In this document: piece by piece, positions 30,465-40,210 of the stretch
Layout of the letters: each line of letters begins with the position of its first letter
Numbering within the stretch: the first letter of the stretch is position 1
Source of the DNA: Lachnospiraceae bacterium
Lineage (GTDB): Bacteria; Bacillota; Clostridia; Lachnospirales; Lachnospiraceae
Length of the DNA: 64,000 nt
Direction: 5' to 3'
Assembly: GCA_011959805.1 (NCBI GenBank)
Contig: BLMC01000003.1
Location: 1-64,000 of the forward strand
Notes under the pieces: model-generated
The model's input: the letters and a program-made list of their open reading frames with translations, nothing else
The model's database searches: none
Told to the model about the DNA's origin: nothing
Made by a program: the position numbers and the translations under genes

Positions 30465-31961
30465 ATGAGAGGGATAGATACACAAGTTCGTAAAACACGG
30501 CGTGCAATTTTTAGGGAAGTAGCAAACATGGCATATCATTCTACAAATCTTGTGGATGATATGGAAGCGCTTCCTTATAAGTTGGTGGATGCAGAGAACT
30601 CACCTTATTGGGATAATATTTATCGGGAACGCGAGATTATTCGTGAGCGTACAAGGCTTGCTATGGGAATGTCGTTGCGTCCAGAAGATGAGCCAGTACA
30701 AGTTAGTCAAGGTGTAGAAGAAAGCAATATTGATGAGAAATATTATGAGCCGCCTTTGATGCAAGTGATTGCATCTGCTTGCAACGCTTGTCCAGAGAAT
30801 CGATATGAGGTCACAGATAAATGTATGGGCTGTCTTGCGCACCCCTGCAATGAAGTTTGTCCAAGAGGAGCCATTACTATGAAAAATGGGCGCTCGATTA
30901 TTGATCAGGAAAAATGTATTAAATGTGGTAAATGTAAGACAGTCTGTCCATATGATGCAATCTCTCATCAACAGCGTCCTTGTCTTGCGCATTGTGGTGT
31001 AAATGCAATTCATTCTGACAGTCATGGCAGAGCAGTGATTGATGATGAGAAATGTGTTTCTTGTGGACAATGTATGGTGAGCTGTCCTTTTGGTGCGATT
31101 GCAGATAAATCGCAGATTTTTCAGTTGATTCGTGCTATGCAGTCCGGCAGAAAAATTATTGCGCAGGTGGCACCTGCATTTGTGGGACAGTTTGGACCAA
31201 AAGTGACACCGGATATGCTCAAGACAGCACTTAAAGAACTAGGATTTTTTGATGTGTATGAGACTGCAATCGGCGCTGATATGGGGGCGATGACAGAGGC
31301 AGAGCACTATGTCAAAGAAGTTGCAACTGGAGAAGTTCCATTTTTGCTTACGTCGTGTTGTCCATCTTGGTCAATGCTGGCAAAGAAATTTTTCCCAGAA
31401 ACGATTGATAAAATCAGTAATGCGTTGACACCAATGGTAGCGACTGCCAGAGTAATTAAGGAGAAACACCCAGATGCCAGTGTTGTGTTTATTGGACCAT
31501 GTGCCAGCAAGAAGCTCGAGGCGAGCCGCAGGACAATTCGGTCTGATGTGGATTTTGTTATTACGTTTGAAGAACTTGTGGGCATGTTTGAGGCGAAAGG
31601 AATTTTGCTGGAAGAAATCAAAGCGATGGATTCAATGAATGATGCGACTGCTGCTGGGCGCGGATATGGTGTAGCTGGAGGAGTTGCTAGTGCCATTGAA
31701 AGTTGTATTAAAGAGTATTATCCTGACACGGAGATTCATATTGAACATGCGGAGAGTCTCTCTGAGTGCAAGAAAATCTTGATGCTTGCAAAAGCTGGCA
31801 AGAAAAATGGATGTTTAATTGAGGGTATGGCATGTCCGGGTGGCTGTGTTGCTGGCGCGGGCACCAATATTGCAATTCCGACAGCGACAAAAGATTTAAT
31901 TGGCTTCAAAAATTCTTCTGCACAGAAACTACCAGAGCAAAATGTACGCCAACCAGAGTGA
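30465..31961 (+). CDS. Monomeric [FeFe]-hydrogenase-like ferredoxin-hydrogenase protein (group B-like)
   Basis: Several 4Fe-4S motifs plus H-cluster motifs TSCCPSW, GPCASKKLEA, EGMACPGGCVAGAG. Confidence 0.88.
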   Translation: MRGIDTQVRKTRRAIFREVANMAYHSTNLVDDMEALPYKLVDAENSPYWDNIYREREIIRERTRLAMGMSLRPEDEPVQVSQGVEESNIDEKYYEPPLMQVIASACNACPENRYEVTDKCMGCLAHPCNEVCPRGAITMKNGRSIIDQEKCIKCGKCKTVCPYDAISHQQRPCLAHCGVNAIHSDSHGRAVIDDEKCVSCGQCMVSCPFGAIADKSQIFQLIRAMQSGRKIIAQVAPAFVGQFGPKVTPDMLKTALKELGFFDVYETAIGADMGAMTEAEHYVKEVATGEVPFLLTSCCPSWSMLAKKFFPETIDKISNALTPMVATARVIKEKHPDASVVFIGPCASKKLEASRRTIRSDVDFVITFEELVGMFEAKGILLEEIKAMDSMNDATAAGRGYGVAGGVASAIESCIKEYYPDTEIHIEHAESLSECKKILMLAKAGKKNGCLIEGMACPGGCVAGAGTNIAIPTATKDLIGFKNSSAQKLPEQNVRQPE

Positions 31962-32040
31962 TGAAATTATAAGCAGATGTGTAAATCGGAATTTGAAAAA
32001 AATAAATTAATCAATGATAAATAAGATGGAGGAATACAAA

Positions 32041-33504
32041 ATGTCTAAAAAAGTAAGATGCAGATTTGCGCCAAGTCCAACAGGAAGAATGCATGTTGGA
32101 AATCTGCGCTCTGCATTATATGAGTTTTTGATTGCAAAGCACGCGGAGGGAGATTTTATCTTTCGCTTAGAGGATACTGACCGTGAGCGTTATGTAGAGG
32201 GTGCAGTTGACATTATTTATAGCACTCTGAAACAAACAGGTTTGACATATGACGAAGGGCCTGACAAAGATAAGGGATATGGACCTTATGTGCAGAGCGA
32301 GCGTGTGCAGGCAGGTATCTATATGAAGTATGCCAAAGAGCTGATTGACAAGGGAGAGGCATATTATTGTTTTTGTGATAAAGAACGGCTTGCTACGCTA
32401 AAATCAGAGGTTGTAGAGGGAAAAGAAATCACTGTTTATGATAAGCATTGTCTTGGACTTTCCAAGGAGGAAGTAGAACAGAAACTTGCAAGTGGGATTT
32501 CTTATGTAATTCGACAGAACAATCCGGCCGAAGGCACAACAAGTTTTCATGATGAACTTTATGGAGATATTACCATTGACAATTCTGAACTAGATGATAT
32601 GATTCTGATTAAGTCCGATGGATATCCTACTTATAATTTTGCGAATGTGGTGGATGATCATTTGATGGAGATTACACATGTTGTCCGTGGGAATGAGTAT
32701 CTATCTTCCACGCCAAAATACAATCGTTTATATGAGGCATTTGGTTGGGAGATACCGACCTATGTGCATTTGCCACTCATTACAGACGAAGAACACAAAA
32801 AGCTTAGTAAGCGCAGCGGACATTCTTCATTTGAGGATATTGTAGAGCAAGGGATTCTACCAGAAGCGATTATTAACTTTGTCGCGCTGCTAGGCTGGAG
32901 TCCAGAAGACAATCGAGAAATCTTTACGCTTGATGAGCTAATTCGTGATTTTGACTATACTAGAATCAATAAGTCTCCATCTGTATTTGATATGAATAAA
33001 CTTAAGTGGATGAATGGCGAGTACATTAAAGCGATGGAATTTGAGCGATTTTATGAAATGGCGCTTCCTTATATGAAGGAGGTTCTGCACAAAGAATTTG
33101 ATCTAAAGAAAATAGCAGCGATGGTAAAGACTAGAATTGAAGTATTTCCAGATATAAAAGATTTAATTGGATTCTTTGAGACTTTACCTGAATATGACAC
33201 TGCAATGTATACACACAAAAAGATGAAGACAACAGAGGAAACTGCACTTACTGTACTGAAAGATATCCTTCCCTTGCTGGAAGTACAGGAAGATTATTCC
33301 AATGATGCGCTCTATCAACTGTTACTATCATATGTGACAGAAAAAGGCGTGAAAAATGGCTATGTTATGTGGCCAGTGAGAACTGCGGTTTCTGGGCTTC
33401 AGATGACTCCGGCTGGGGCGACAGAAATTATGGAAATTCTTGGAAAAGAAGAAACCCTAATCAGGATTAGAAAGGGTATTGAATTACTTGAAAATACTAG
33501 ATAA
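32041..33504 (+). CDS. gltX: Glutamyl-tRNA synthetase
   Basis: FAPSPTGRMHVGNLRSALY, KLSKRSGHSSFED. Confidence 0.96.
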   Translation: MSKKVRCRFAPSPTGRMHVGNLRSALYEFLIAKHAEGDFIFRLEDTDRERYVEGAVDIIYSTLKQTGLTYDEGPDKDKGYGPYVQSERVQAGIYMKYAKELIDKGEAYYCFCDKERLATLKSEVVEGKEITVYDKHCLGLSKEEVEQKLASGISYVIRQNNPAEGTTSFHDELYGDITIDNSELDDMILIKSDGYPTYNFANVVDDHLMEITHVVRGNEYLSSTPKYNRLYEAFGWEIPTYVHLPLITDEEHKKLSKRSGHSSFEDIVEQGILPEAIINFVALLGWSPEDNREIFTLDELIRDFDYTRINKSPSVFDMNKLKWMNGEYIKAMEFERFYEMALPYMKEVLHKEFDLKKIAAMVKTRIEVFPDIKDLIGFFETLPEYDTAMYTHKKMKTTEETALTVLKDILPLLEVQEDYSNDALYQLLLSYVTEKGVKNGYVMWPVRTAVSGLQMTPAGATEIMEILGKEETLIRIRKGIELLENTR

Positions 33505-35356
33505 AAATAGTGTAAATGAAGCCCAATACAGGGCAATTACACACGGAACTGGGGCAATGCTGGTATTGGCAGGACCTGGTTCCGGCAAAACCTTTGTAGT
33601 TACACAGAGAATTAAATATCTGATTGAACAACATCATGTCAAACCAGATGATATTCTTGTGATTACATTTACCAAAGCAGCCGCTGCGGAGATGCAGGAT
33701 CGTTTTGCGAAGCTGAATGAAGGGAAGCTTTATCCAGTTCATTTCGGAACATTTCACTCAGTCTTTTTTCAGATTTTAAGGCATACATATCGTTTTACAG
33801 CACAGAATATTATAAGAGAGCGAGATAAATATCGTTTCTTGACACAAATTATTAGTGAGATGCCAGAGGAAATGCGCGGACAGGCACAGGCAGACGATAA
33901 TATGGAGTTGTTGCAAAACTTATTGTCGGAGATTAGCACTGTAAAAAACAATGGAATTACGCCACAAGAACTCCAGAGTACAACTGTATCACAGACAGAA
34001 TTTGAATATATTTTTCAAATGTACAAGCAAGAAATGAATCGTTGCAGATTGATTGATTTTGATGATATGGTTCTTTTGTGTCGCAATCTTCTTGTGGAGC
34101 GACCAGACACTCTAAAACTGTGGCAGGAGCAATTTCAGTATATTCTTGTAGACGAGTTTCAGGATATCTGTCCACTGCAATATGAAGTTGTGCAGTTGCT
34201 TGCCAAACCGCAGGACAATCTGTTTATTGTGGGAGATGATGATCAGTCTATCTATGGTTTTCGGGGTTCAAAACCGGAGATTATGATGAATTTTGTAAAA
34301 GATTATCCCAAAGCACAACAGGTGCTTCTCAACATTAATTATAGGAGCAAGCAGGGGATTGTAGATACTGCTGGAAGATTGATTGCGCACAATAAGATAC
34401 GTTTTTCAAAAAATGTAACAGCACAGAATGAACAGACGGATGGGGTAAATATATATTCGTTTCACTCAAAATTAAAACAGGCAGAAAATATAGCATTGCT
34501 TATTAGACAGTATATGGAACAGCCAGAGGCAAAATACAGTGACATTGCAATTCTTTATCGCACGAACAATCATACAGTGTATACAGCCGATAAACTGATG
34601 AAGGAAGGGATTCCGTTCCATATGAAAGAAAAGCCAAAAAATATTTATGACACTCCAATTGCAAAAGATATTATCGCATATTTGAACTATGCATTATATG
34701 AGAATAATCTGGAAGACTTTTTAAGAATTATGAATCGTCCTGCGCGATATATTAAAAAAAGTACGGTTCCGCGCCAGATATTTTTAATGGAGGAGTTAAT
34801 ACAAAATAACAAGTCGACAGATTATGTCGTGCAAAATATTCTTGAATTGTATGATATGTTGCGGTTTATCAAAGGTCTCAATCCCTTTTCGGCGGTAAAC
34901 TTTATTAGAAAAGGAGTTGGATATGAAGCATTTCTAAAAAAACAGGCCTTGGAAAATGGTAAAGATATATCAAAAGAAATGGAGATGCTTGAAGAATTGA
35001 TGTCGCTTGCAAAGGACTTTGAGACAATTCCAGAATGGTTGGAACATATCCAGAATTACGATACGATAATACGAGAGATTGCGCAACAAGAGAATATCCA
35101 AAAATCAACAGATGCAGTGAGCATGGTGACAATGCACGCTTCCAAAGGTTTAGAGTGGAAGATTGTGATTTTGCCAGATGTCAATGAGGGTGTTGTTCCA
35201 CACAAAAAGGCAGTTACAGACAATGAAATTGAGGAGGAACGCAGGATGTTCTATGTGGCAATGACGCGCGCAAAAGAGAGCCTTTTTCTTTTTTATATCA
35301 AAGAAAAAGAGGCAGGAAACCTCCTGCCTTCGCGATTTTTAGATGAAATATTATGA
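33479..35356 (+). CDS. UvrD/PcrA-like superfamily I DNA helicase (short form)
   Basis: Walker A GPGSGKTFVVTQRI, DEFQDI, GDDDQSIYGFRGS, VSMVTMHASKGLEW; TTG start overlapping gltX by 26 bp. Confidence 0.9.
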   Translation: MNYLKILDKNSVNEAQYRAITHGTGAMLVLAGPGSGKTFVVTQRIKYLIEQHHVKPDDILVITFTKAAAAEMQDRFAKLNEGKLYPVHFGTFHSVFFQILRHTYRFTAQNIIRERDKYRFLTQIISEMPEEMRGQAQADDNMELLQNLLSEISTVKNNGITPQELQSTTVSQTEFEYIFQMYKQEMNRCRLIDFDDMVLLCRNLLVERPDTLKLWQEQFQYILVDEFQDICPLQYEVVQLLAKPQDNLFIVGDDDQSIYGFRGSKPEIMMNFVKDYPKAQQVLLNINYRSKQGIVDTAGRLIAHNKIRFSKNVTAQNEQTDGVNIYSFHSKLKQAENIALLIRQYMEQPEAKYSDIAILYRTNNHTVYTADKLMKEGIPFHMKEKPKNIYDTPIAKDIIAYLNYALYENNLEDFLRIMNRPARYIKKSTVPRQIFLMEELIQNNKSTDYVVQNILELYDMLRFIKGLNPFSAVNFIRKGVGYEAFLKKQALENGKDISKEMEMLEELMSLAKDFETIPEWLEHIQNYDTIIREIAQQENIQKSTDAVSMVTMHASKGLEWKIVILPDVNEGVVPHKKAVTDNEIEEERRMFYVAMTRAKESLFLFYIKEKEAGNLLPSRFLDEIL

Positions 35357-36103
35357 TTCCTGAGATTCTTGCTCTCGGAGTTTTGTGATTTGTTCTTTTA
35401 GTTCCAAACTCTTGTCTTTTAGGCGTGGACTGACACTTCTACTAGTAACAACCCCAGATAAAAGCTGCATGGCAGTCTGGTATTCTCCTTTGCGATAGGC
35501 ATAGTATGCCAAGAGATAGTCTAAAGTTGTCTCATTCATTCCAGCAATGGGGAAACCTTCATGCATTCGTGCATTTGTCAATCGGTCGTTGGCATTCATT
35601 GCTGCATTTTCTGCCTCTTTGAGATAGATTTCTCTCTTGGTGGCTGTATCAGGATTATCCTCTGGCAATTCGTCTGCAAGGTCCTGATATAGCCAACTTA
35701 TTTTTAGACATACATTTCCAATCTCGCTATCTTTTCCACCTTTTGTAATTGTACAGAATAATACCATTTTCATACGACTAATTGCCATTTCTGTTGTATA
35801 GAAATCACATACTGTTTCCTCGTGTGACTTGTAATTGGAACTAATTTTTTCCCGAATTAGTTTTCTTTGGGTGGTTGTAGTGTTGCTAAAATTTTTGGTC
35901 AGTGCAGCAAAACCACAGTTTGGGCAGCAGACAGCATCATATTTTGTGATATTTACATTGCTGTGAATTGGTCTTAAATCAGCCATTGTGTCAACAAACT
36001 TTGCAGAATTGGCTTTAACTATCTTAGAGTGAAACTCTTTATCACAGACCGGACAGGTGTATTTTTTGTCTATGAGGAGAGCCTTTTCGTTGTTTTCATC
36101 CAT
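35351..36103 (-). CDS. DUF2225 family protein (Zn-ribbon plus TPR-like)
   Basis: YTCPVCDKEF...AVCCPNCGFAAL with C-terminal helical repeats. Confidence 0.85.
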   Translation of the reverse strand: MDENNEKALLIDKKYTCPVCDKEFHSKIVKANSAKFVDTMADLRPIHSNVNITKYDAVCCPNCGFAALTKNFSNTTTTQRKLIREKISSNYKSHEETVCDFYTTEMAISRMKMVLFCTITKGGKDSEIGNVCLKISWLYQDLADELPEDNPDTATKREIYLKEAENAAMNANDRLTNARMHEGFPIAGMNETTLDYLLAYYAYRKGEYQTAMQLLSGVVTSRSVSPRLKDKSLELKEQITKLREQESQES

Positions 36104-36127
36104 ATTGTTGTGTTCCCTCCTGCATCT

Positions 36128-36460
36128 TTATTTGTTTTTATTCTCGATGAGCTCATCAAATTCAACATTGTCAAGGTATTCGTCAAAAGCATCTGCAACG
36201 TTGTCATACTCCTCGTCATCTTCAATGTAAGTTAGTTTTGGTTCTTCCTCTGGATTTGTTTCATTTTCCTCATATTGATAGAACCATACCTCACCGTCAT
36301 CATTATTTCCGTTTTCATCGAGAGGTAATAGAGCGATGTAATCTTTTTTATCTACAGTTAGGATTGTGATGATGGCACAGTTTACAATCTGACCGTCATC
36401 AAGCTCAAGCTCAACTGTCATCTCTTCATTGTCATAATTATTTGTGTTTTTGTCTGTCAT
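36128..36460 (-). CDS. DUF1292 family protein
   Basis: VELELDDGQIVNCAIITILTVDKKDYIALLPLDENG..EVWFYQYEE. Confidence 0.85.
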   Translation of the reverse strand: MTDKNTNNYDNEEMTVELELDDGQIVNCAIITILTVDKKDYIALLPLDENGNNDDGEVWFYQYEENETNPEEEPKLTYIEDDEEYDNVADAFDEYLDNVEFDELIENKNK

Positions 36461-36775
36461 GAATTCGTACACCAAACCTTTCTTAAGCTTCAGGGATTGT
36501 CTATAAAAGTATTGCACAAATATACCCTGGGTAAATTGGAATTATTGCCAATATTTTTATCTTACCGAAATTATATAGACAAATCAAGAAATTTTTCAAA
36601 TTTATTACGAGTTATTTTTAGTTCTGAAAAAATTTTTCAAAAATTAGGTTGATAAAGCGCGAATTACTTGACATAGAGTATAGAAAGCGAGTATCATAAA
36701 ATATAGAAATGAATAAATGAACACAGATGGAACGGATTTTGTCATTTGGCCGTGGCATGCACTTGAGGTACTGAG

Positions 36776-37522
36776 ATGGAAGTTAAAACAGATGGAAAGA
36801 TAATTAATTTCATTAGAAGAAAAATAAAAAATTCCAAAAACGTTGTTGCAGTGCTTGGTATAGAGATGCTTGTGGAGAGCGGTGGATATGATCTTGACAC
36901 GAATGATGAGAACTATCGTGTGGAGGAAGAGTACGGATTTAGTCCAGAGGACATGCTTTCTACGAGTTTCTTTAATGCAAAGGTTGAAAAATTTTATCGT
37001 TTTTATAAGAAGGAGATTTTGGGAATGCAAATGCATTCCACACCTGCGTATGATGCACTGATGCGGTTACAAGCACAAGGAAAACTCTCTGCGGTGATTA
37101 ACCAGAATTTTCATGGACTGCCACAGGACATAAAATTCAAAAAAGTAATCAACTTAAATGGAAGTATCCATATCAATCAATGTCCGCATTGTGATAAGGA
37201 TTTTGACATGCAATATATTATAAATGCGAATGGAATTCCACAATGCAACCATTGTAAAATGGCCATTAGACCAGGAATTCGTCTGTTGGGAGAGCGTGTT
37301 GATTCAGATTTAATGACGCAGACAGCAATAATCTGTGACGCAGCGGATGTTTTGTTGATTCTTGGGAAGAATATATATCACAACCGACTTGAATACAGTG
37401 CAGCTCCAGAACATGAGCAGCTTAAGGTGCTCTTCTCAAAGAGCGAATTTGAACAAAACAGCAAAGTGAACTTTATTATCAGAGATGATATCTGTAAATT
37501 CCTACCTCTTATAATCGATTAA
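36776..37522 (+). CDS. Sirtuin (Sir2)-like protein with degenerate active site
   Basis: Sir2 architecture with Zn Cys pairs (CPHC...CNHC) and IRPGIRLLGE, but GAGIS, TQNIDGLH and the catalytic HG motif are altered. Confidence 0.75.
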   Translation: MEVKTDGKIINFIRRKIKNSKNVVAVLGIEMLVESGGYDLDTNDENYRVEEEYGFSPEDMLSTSFFNAKVEKFYRFYKKEILGMQMHSTPAYDALMRLQAQGKLSAVINQNFHGLPQDIKFKKVINLNGSIHINQCPHCDKDFDMQYIINANGIPQCNHCKMAIRPGIRLLGERVDSDLMTQTAIICDAADVLLILGKNIYHNRLEYSAAPEHEQLKVLFSKSEFEQNSKVNFIIRDDICKFLPLIID

Positions 37523-37547
37523 ATTACGGCAAGAATTGTGAGGTTTT

Positions 37548-39572
37548 ATGAAGAGAACAAAAATTAAAAATGGACAGCCCTACCCTTTAGGAGCCTCCGT
37601 CAGGGAGGACGGCATTAATTTTTCTATGGTAAATAGTTCCAATAAGGAGTGTGGAATTGTTTTTTACCGGAAGGGAATTGAGCAGAAAGAGCGTATTCTT
37701 TTTGATCAGAAGCATAGAATTGGAAATATTTGCTGTGCTTTTGTGGAAGGAATAACGGCTAGTAATTGTGAGTATAATTTTTTTATTGGAGATCATATCT
37801 TTATAGACCCCTATGCAAAGCGAATTGTTGGCAATGAGAAATGGCGTTCTGGCGAATTTGAGCATCTTCTTTTGCGAGGAGGATTTGACAATTGTGTGTT
37901 TGACTGGCAGGATACGGCACCATTACATCTCCCATATCAGCAAAGTATTATGTATTGTCTTAATGTCAGGAGCTTTACAAGGCATTCCTCTTCCAAAGTG
38001 ACTAAGAAAGGTACATTTGAGGGACTTACAGAAAAAATCCCATATTTGAAAGAACTTGGAGTCAATTCAATAGAATTGATGCCAGCGTATGAATTTGAGG
38101 AGTGTGAGTGGGATGAGACGGATATTGCAACTAGACAACAGATTGCGTATCAGGTAGCGCATATCGATGAGAAATTACAGTTGGATCAAGAACCAAAGCG
38201 CGCAAAAAGACTAAATTGTTGGGGATATAAGGAAGCATTTTACTTTGCGCCTAAGGCATCTTATTCTGCAAGTGGAAACCCATGTGAAGAGTTTAGAAGC
38301 ATGGTACGAAAACTTCATAAAAATGGCATAGAAGTGATTATGCAATTTTATTTTCCAGAGCATATAAAACAGGGTTATATTCTTGAGATTATCAAGCATT
38401 GGGTTTTGGAATATCAAATTGATGGCGTACATTTAAAGGGCAGTCGACTGCCTCTGACGCTGATTGCTACAGAACCGCTTTTTGCAGATATAAAGATTAT
38501 ATGTGAGAATTTTTATCTGCATGAAATCTATCCAAATGGGGTAAACCCATCTGTCAGAACTTTGGGATATTATAGAGATGAGTTTATGTGTGATATGCGC
38601 AGATATCTCAAAGGAGACCAAGATATGCTCAAAAGTTTCCAATATCATATGAGAAACACAAATCCTAAGTGCGGCGTAATTAATTACATTGCAAATTATT
38701 ATGGTTTTACACTGAACGATCTTGTGTCCTACGAAAGAAAGCATAATGAATTGAATGGCGAAGGGAATACAGATGGAACGGATTATAACCTTAGTTGGAA
38801 TTGTGGGGCAGAGGGACCATCACGCAAGAAGGCAGTGAGACAGCTACGTCATAAACAGATGAAAAATGCGCTTGGATTTTTATTTACTGCGCAGGGAACG
38901 CCACTTTTGTATGCAGGTGATGAATTTGGAAATAGTCAATATGGCAATAACAATTGTTATTGCCAGGATAATGAGACTGGATGGGTAAACTGGAATGGAC
39001 TTTCTACAAATGCAGATGTGTTTGCTTTTGCAAAAGAATTGATTTCTTTTCGGAAAAATCACAATATTCTCCATCTTGGAGAACCGCTTACAATGCTTGA
39101 CCGATTTGGTCAGGGATATCCTGATCTTTCCTATCATGGTGAGGAAGCCTGGAAGGCACAATTAGAAAGTTATAACAGACATATTGGTATTATGTACTGT
39201 GGAAAAAATGAGAGCGCCGATGAGGGAGATTATGTTTATATTGCCTATAACATGCATTGGAATGCGCATCGTTTTGCACTGCCATCTATCGCAAATCACA
39301 AATGGGTTTCTGTGATTTGCACAGAAGAGAATCTTGTTATTTCTGACGTTGAGAGGAATACAGAGTATATTGATGTCGCGCCGAGGAGTATTTCGATTTT
39401 AATAGGTAGAATGTTGTCCGAGGAGGAAAGAAAGCAAAAAAATTCTCTTATGATAAAGGATAATACATTACAAAAAACAGGTGTGATTCAAAATAAACGT
39501 TGTGCGGTAACTTCAGCACCGGAAAATACTACAAAAAATAATCAAAAAAATAAAAGCAAAAAAGGTAAGTAA
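37548..39572 (+). CDS. GH13 (isoamylase/pullulanase-type debranching) homologue, catalytic motifs lost
   Basis: INYIANYYGFTLNDLVSYERKHNELNGEGN, GTFEGLTEKIPYLKELGVNSIELMPAYEF; canonical DVVFNH / GFRFD / HD residues not conserved. Confidence 0.8.
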   Translation: MKRTKIKNGQPYPLGASVREDGINFSMVNSSNKECGIVFYRKGIEQKERILFDQKHRIGNICCAFVEGITASNCEYNFFIGDHIFIDPYAKRIVGNEKWRSGEFEHLLLRGGFDNCVFDWQDTAPLHLPYQQSIMYCLNVRSFTRHSSSKVTKKGTFEGLTEKIPYLKELGVNSIELMPAYEFEECEWDETDIATRQQIAYQVAHIDEKLQLDQEPKRAKRLNCWGYKEAFYFAPKASYSASGNPCEEFRSMVRKLHKNGIEVIMQFYFPEHIKQGYILEIIKHWVLEYQIDGVHLKGSRLPLTLIATEPLFADIKIICENFYLHEIYPNGVNPSVRTLGYYRDEFMCDMRRYLKGDQDMLKSFQYHMRNTNPKCGVINYIANYYGFTLNDLVSYERKHNELNGEGNTDGTDYNLSWNCGAEGPSRKKAVRQLRHKQMKNALGFLFTAQGTPLLYAGDEFGNSQYGNNNCYCQDNETGWVNWNGLSTNADVFAFAKELISFRKNHNILHLGEPLTMLDRFGQGYPDLSYHGEEAWKAQLESYNRHIGIMYCGKNESADEGDYVYIAYNMHWNAHRFALPSIANHKWVSVICTEENLVISDVERNTEYIDVAPRSISILIGRMLSEEERKQKNSLMIKDNTLQKTGVIQNKRCAVTSAPENTTKNNQKNKSKKGK

Positions 39573-39574
39573 AG

Positions 39575-40144
39575 ATGCATATTTGGAAACACTTTAAAAC
39601 AATTACACATCATAAGTTTATGGTAATGAAAGGGTGCTTTTCCGTTGGATTGTACAGACAGGGACTGATGCATGACCTTTCTAAGTATATGCCAAGTGAA
39701 TTTCTTGTCGGTGCAAAATATTATCAGGGAACACAGAGTCCGAATAATGCAGAGCGAAAAGAAAAAGGATATTCTGCTGCATGGCTGCATCATAAAGGCA
39801 GAAATAAGCATCATTATGAGTATTGGATGGATTACAGTGCACATGCAGGCAGGGGAATTATTCCTGCAAAGATGCCGGACAATTATATTGTAGAGATGTT
39901 TATTGATCGGGTTGCTGCCTCCAAAAATTACAATAAAGAAAATTATACAGATGATATGGTTTTAAAGTATTATCTCAGCGGGAATCCGAACACTTTTATG
40001 CATAGGGAAACGAGAAGAAAACTTGAGAAATTATTGTATATGTTGGCAGAACGGGGAGAAAACTATACAATGCGTTATATTCGCAAGAGAATTATTCCTA
40101 AGATCAAAAAACAAAATTTTTTAAAATCAAAGAGATATAAGTAA
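39575..40144 (+). CDS. DUF5662-like protein
   Basis: MHIWKHFKTITHHKFMV..GLYRQGLMHDLSKYMPSEF...AWLHHKGRNKHHYEYW. Confidence 0.8.
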   Translation: MHIWKHFKTITHHKFMVMKGCFSVGLYRQGLMHDLSKYMPSEFLVGAKYYQGTQSPNNAERKEKGYSAAWLHHKGRNKHHYEYWMDYSAHAGRGIIPAKMPDNYIVEMFIDRVAASKNYNKENYTDDMVLKYYLSGNPNTFMHRETRRKLEKLLYMLAERGENYTMRYIRKRIIPKIKKQNFLKSKRYK

Positions 40145-40154
40145 CCGATAGAAG

Positions 40155-40210
40155 AACTCCTCATATATTAAGTATTAGAAAAAGCGCTTGATGCATGAGG
40201 AGTTGTTTTT
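40155..40210 (+). promoter_or_regulatory. Hairpin overlapping RBS; terminator-like
   Basis: AACTCCTCAT (40155-40164) pairs with ATGAGGAGTT (40195-40204), then GTTTTT and ATG at 40211; the SD GAGGAG lies within the stem. Confidence 0.6.

Noticed and set aside
35309-35330. Hairpin AGGCAGGAAACCTCCTGCCT inside the 3' end of the helicase gene as a terminator
   Set aside because: Within coding sequence and followed by a weak, delayed T-run; possible but not strong enough to list.
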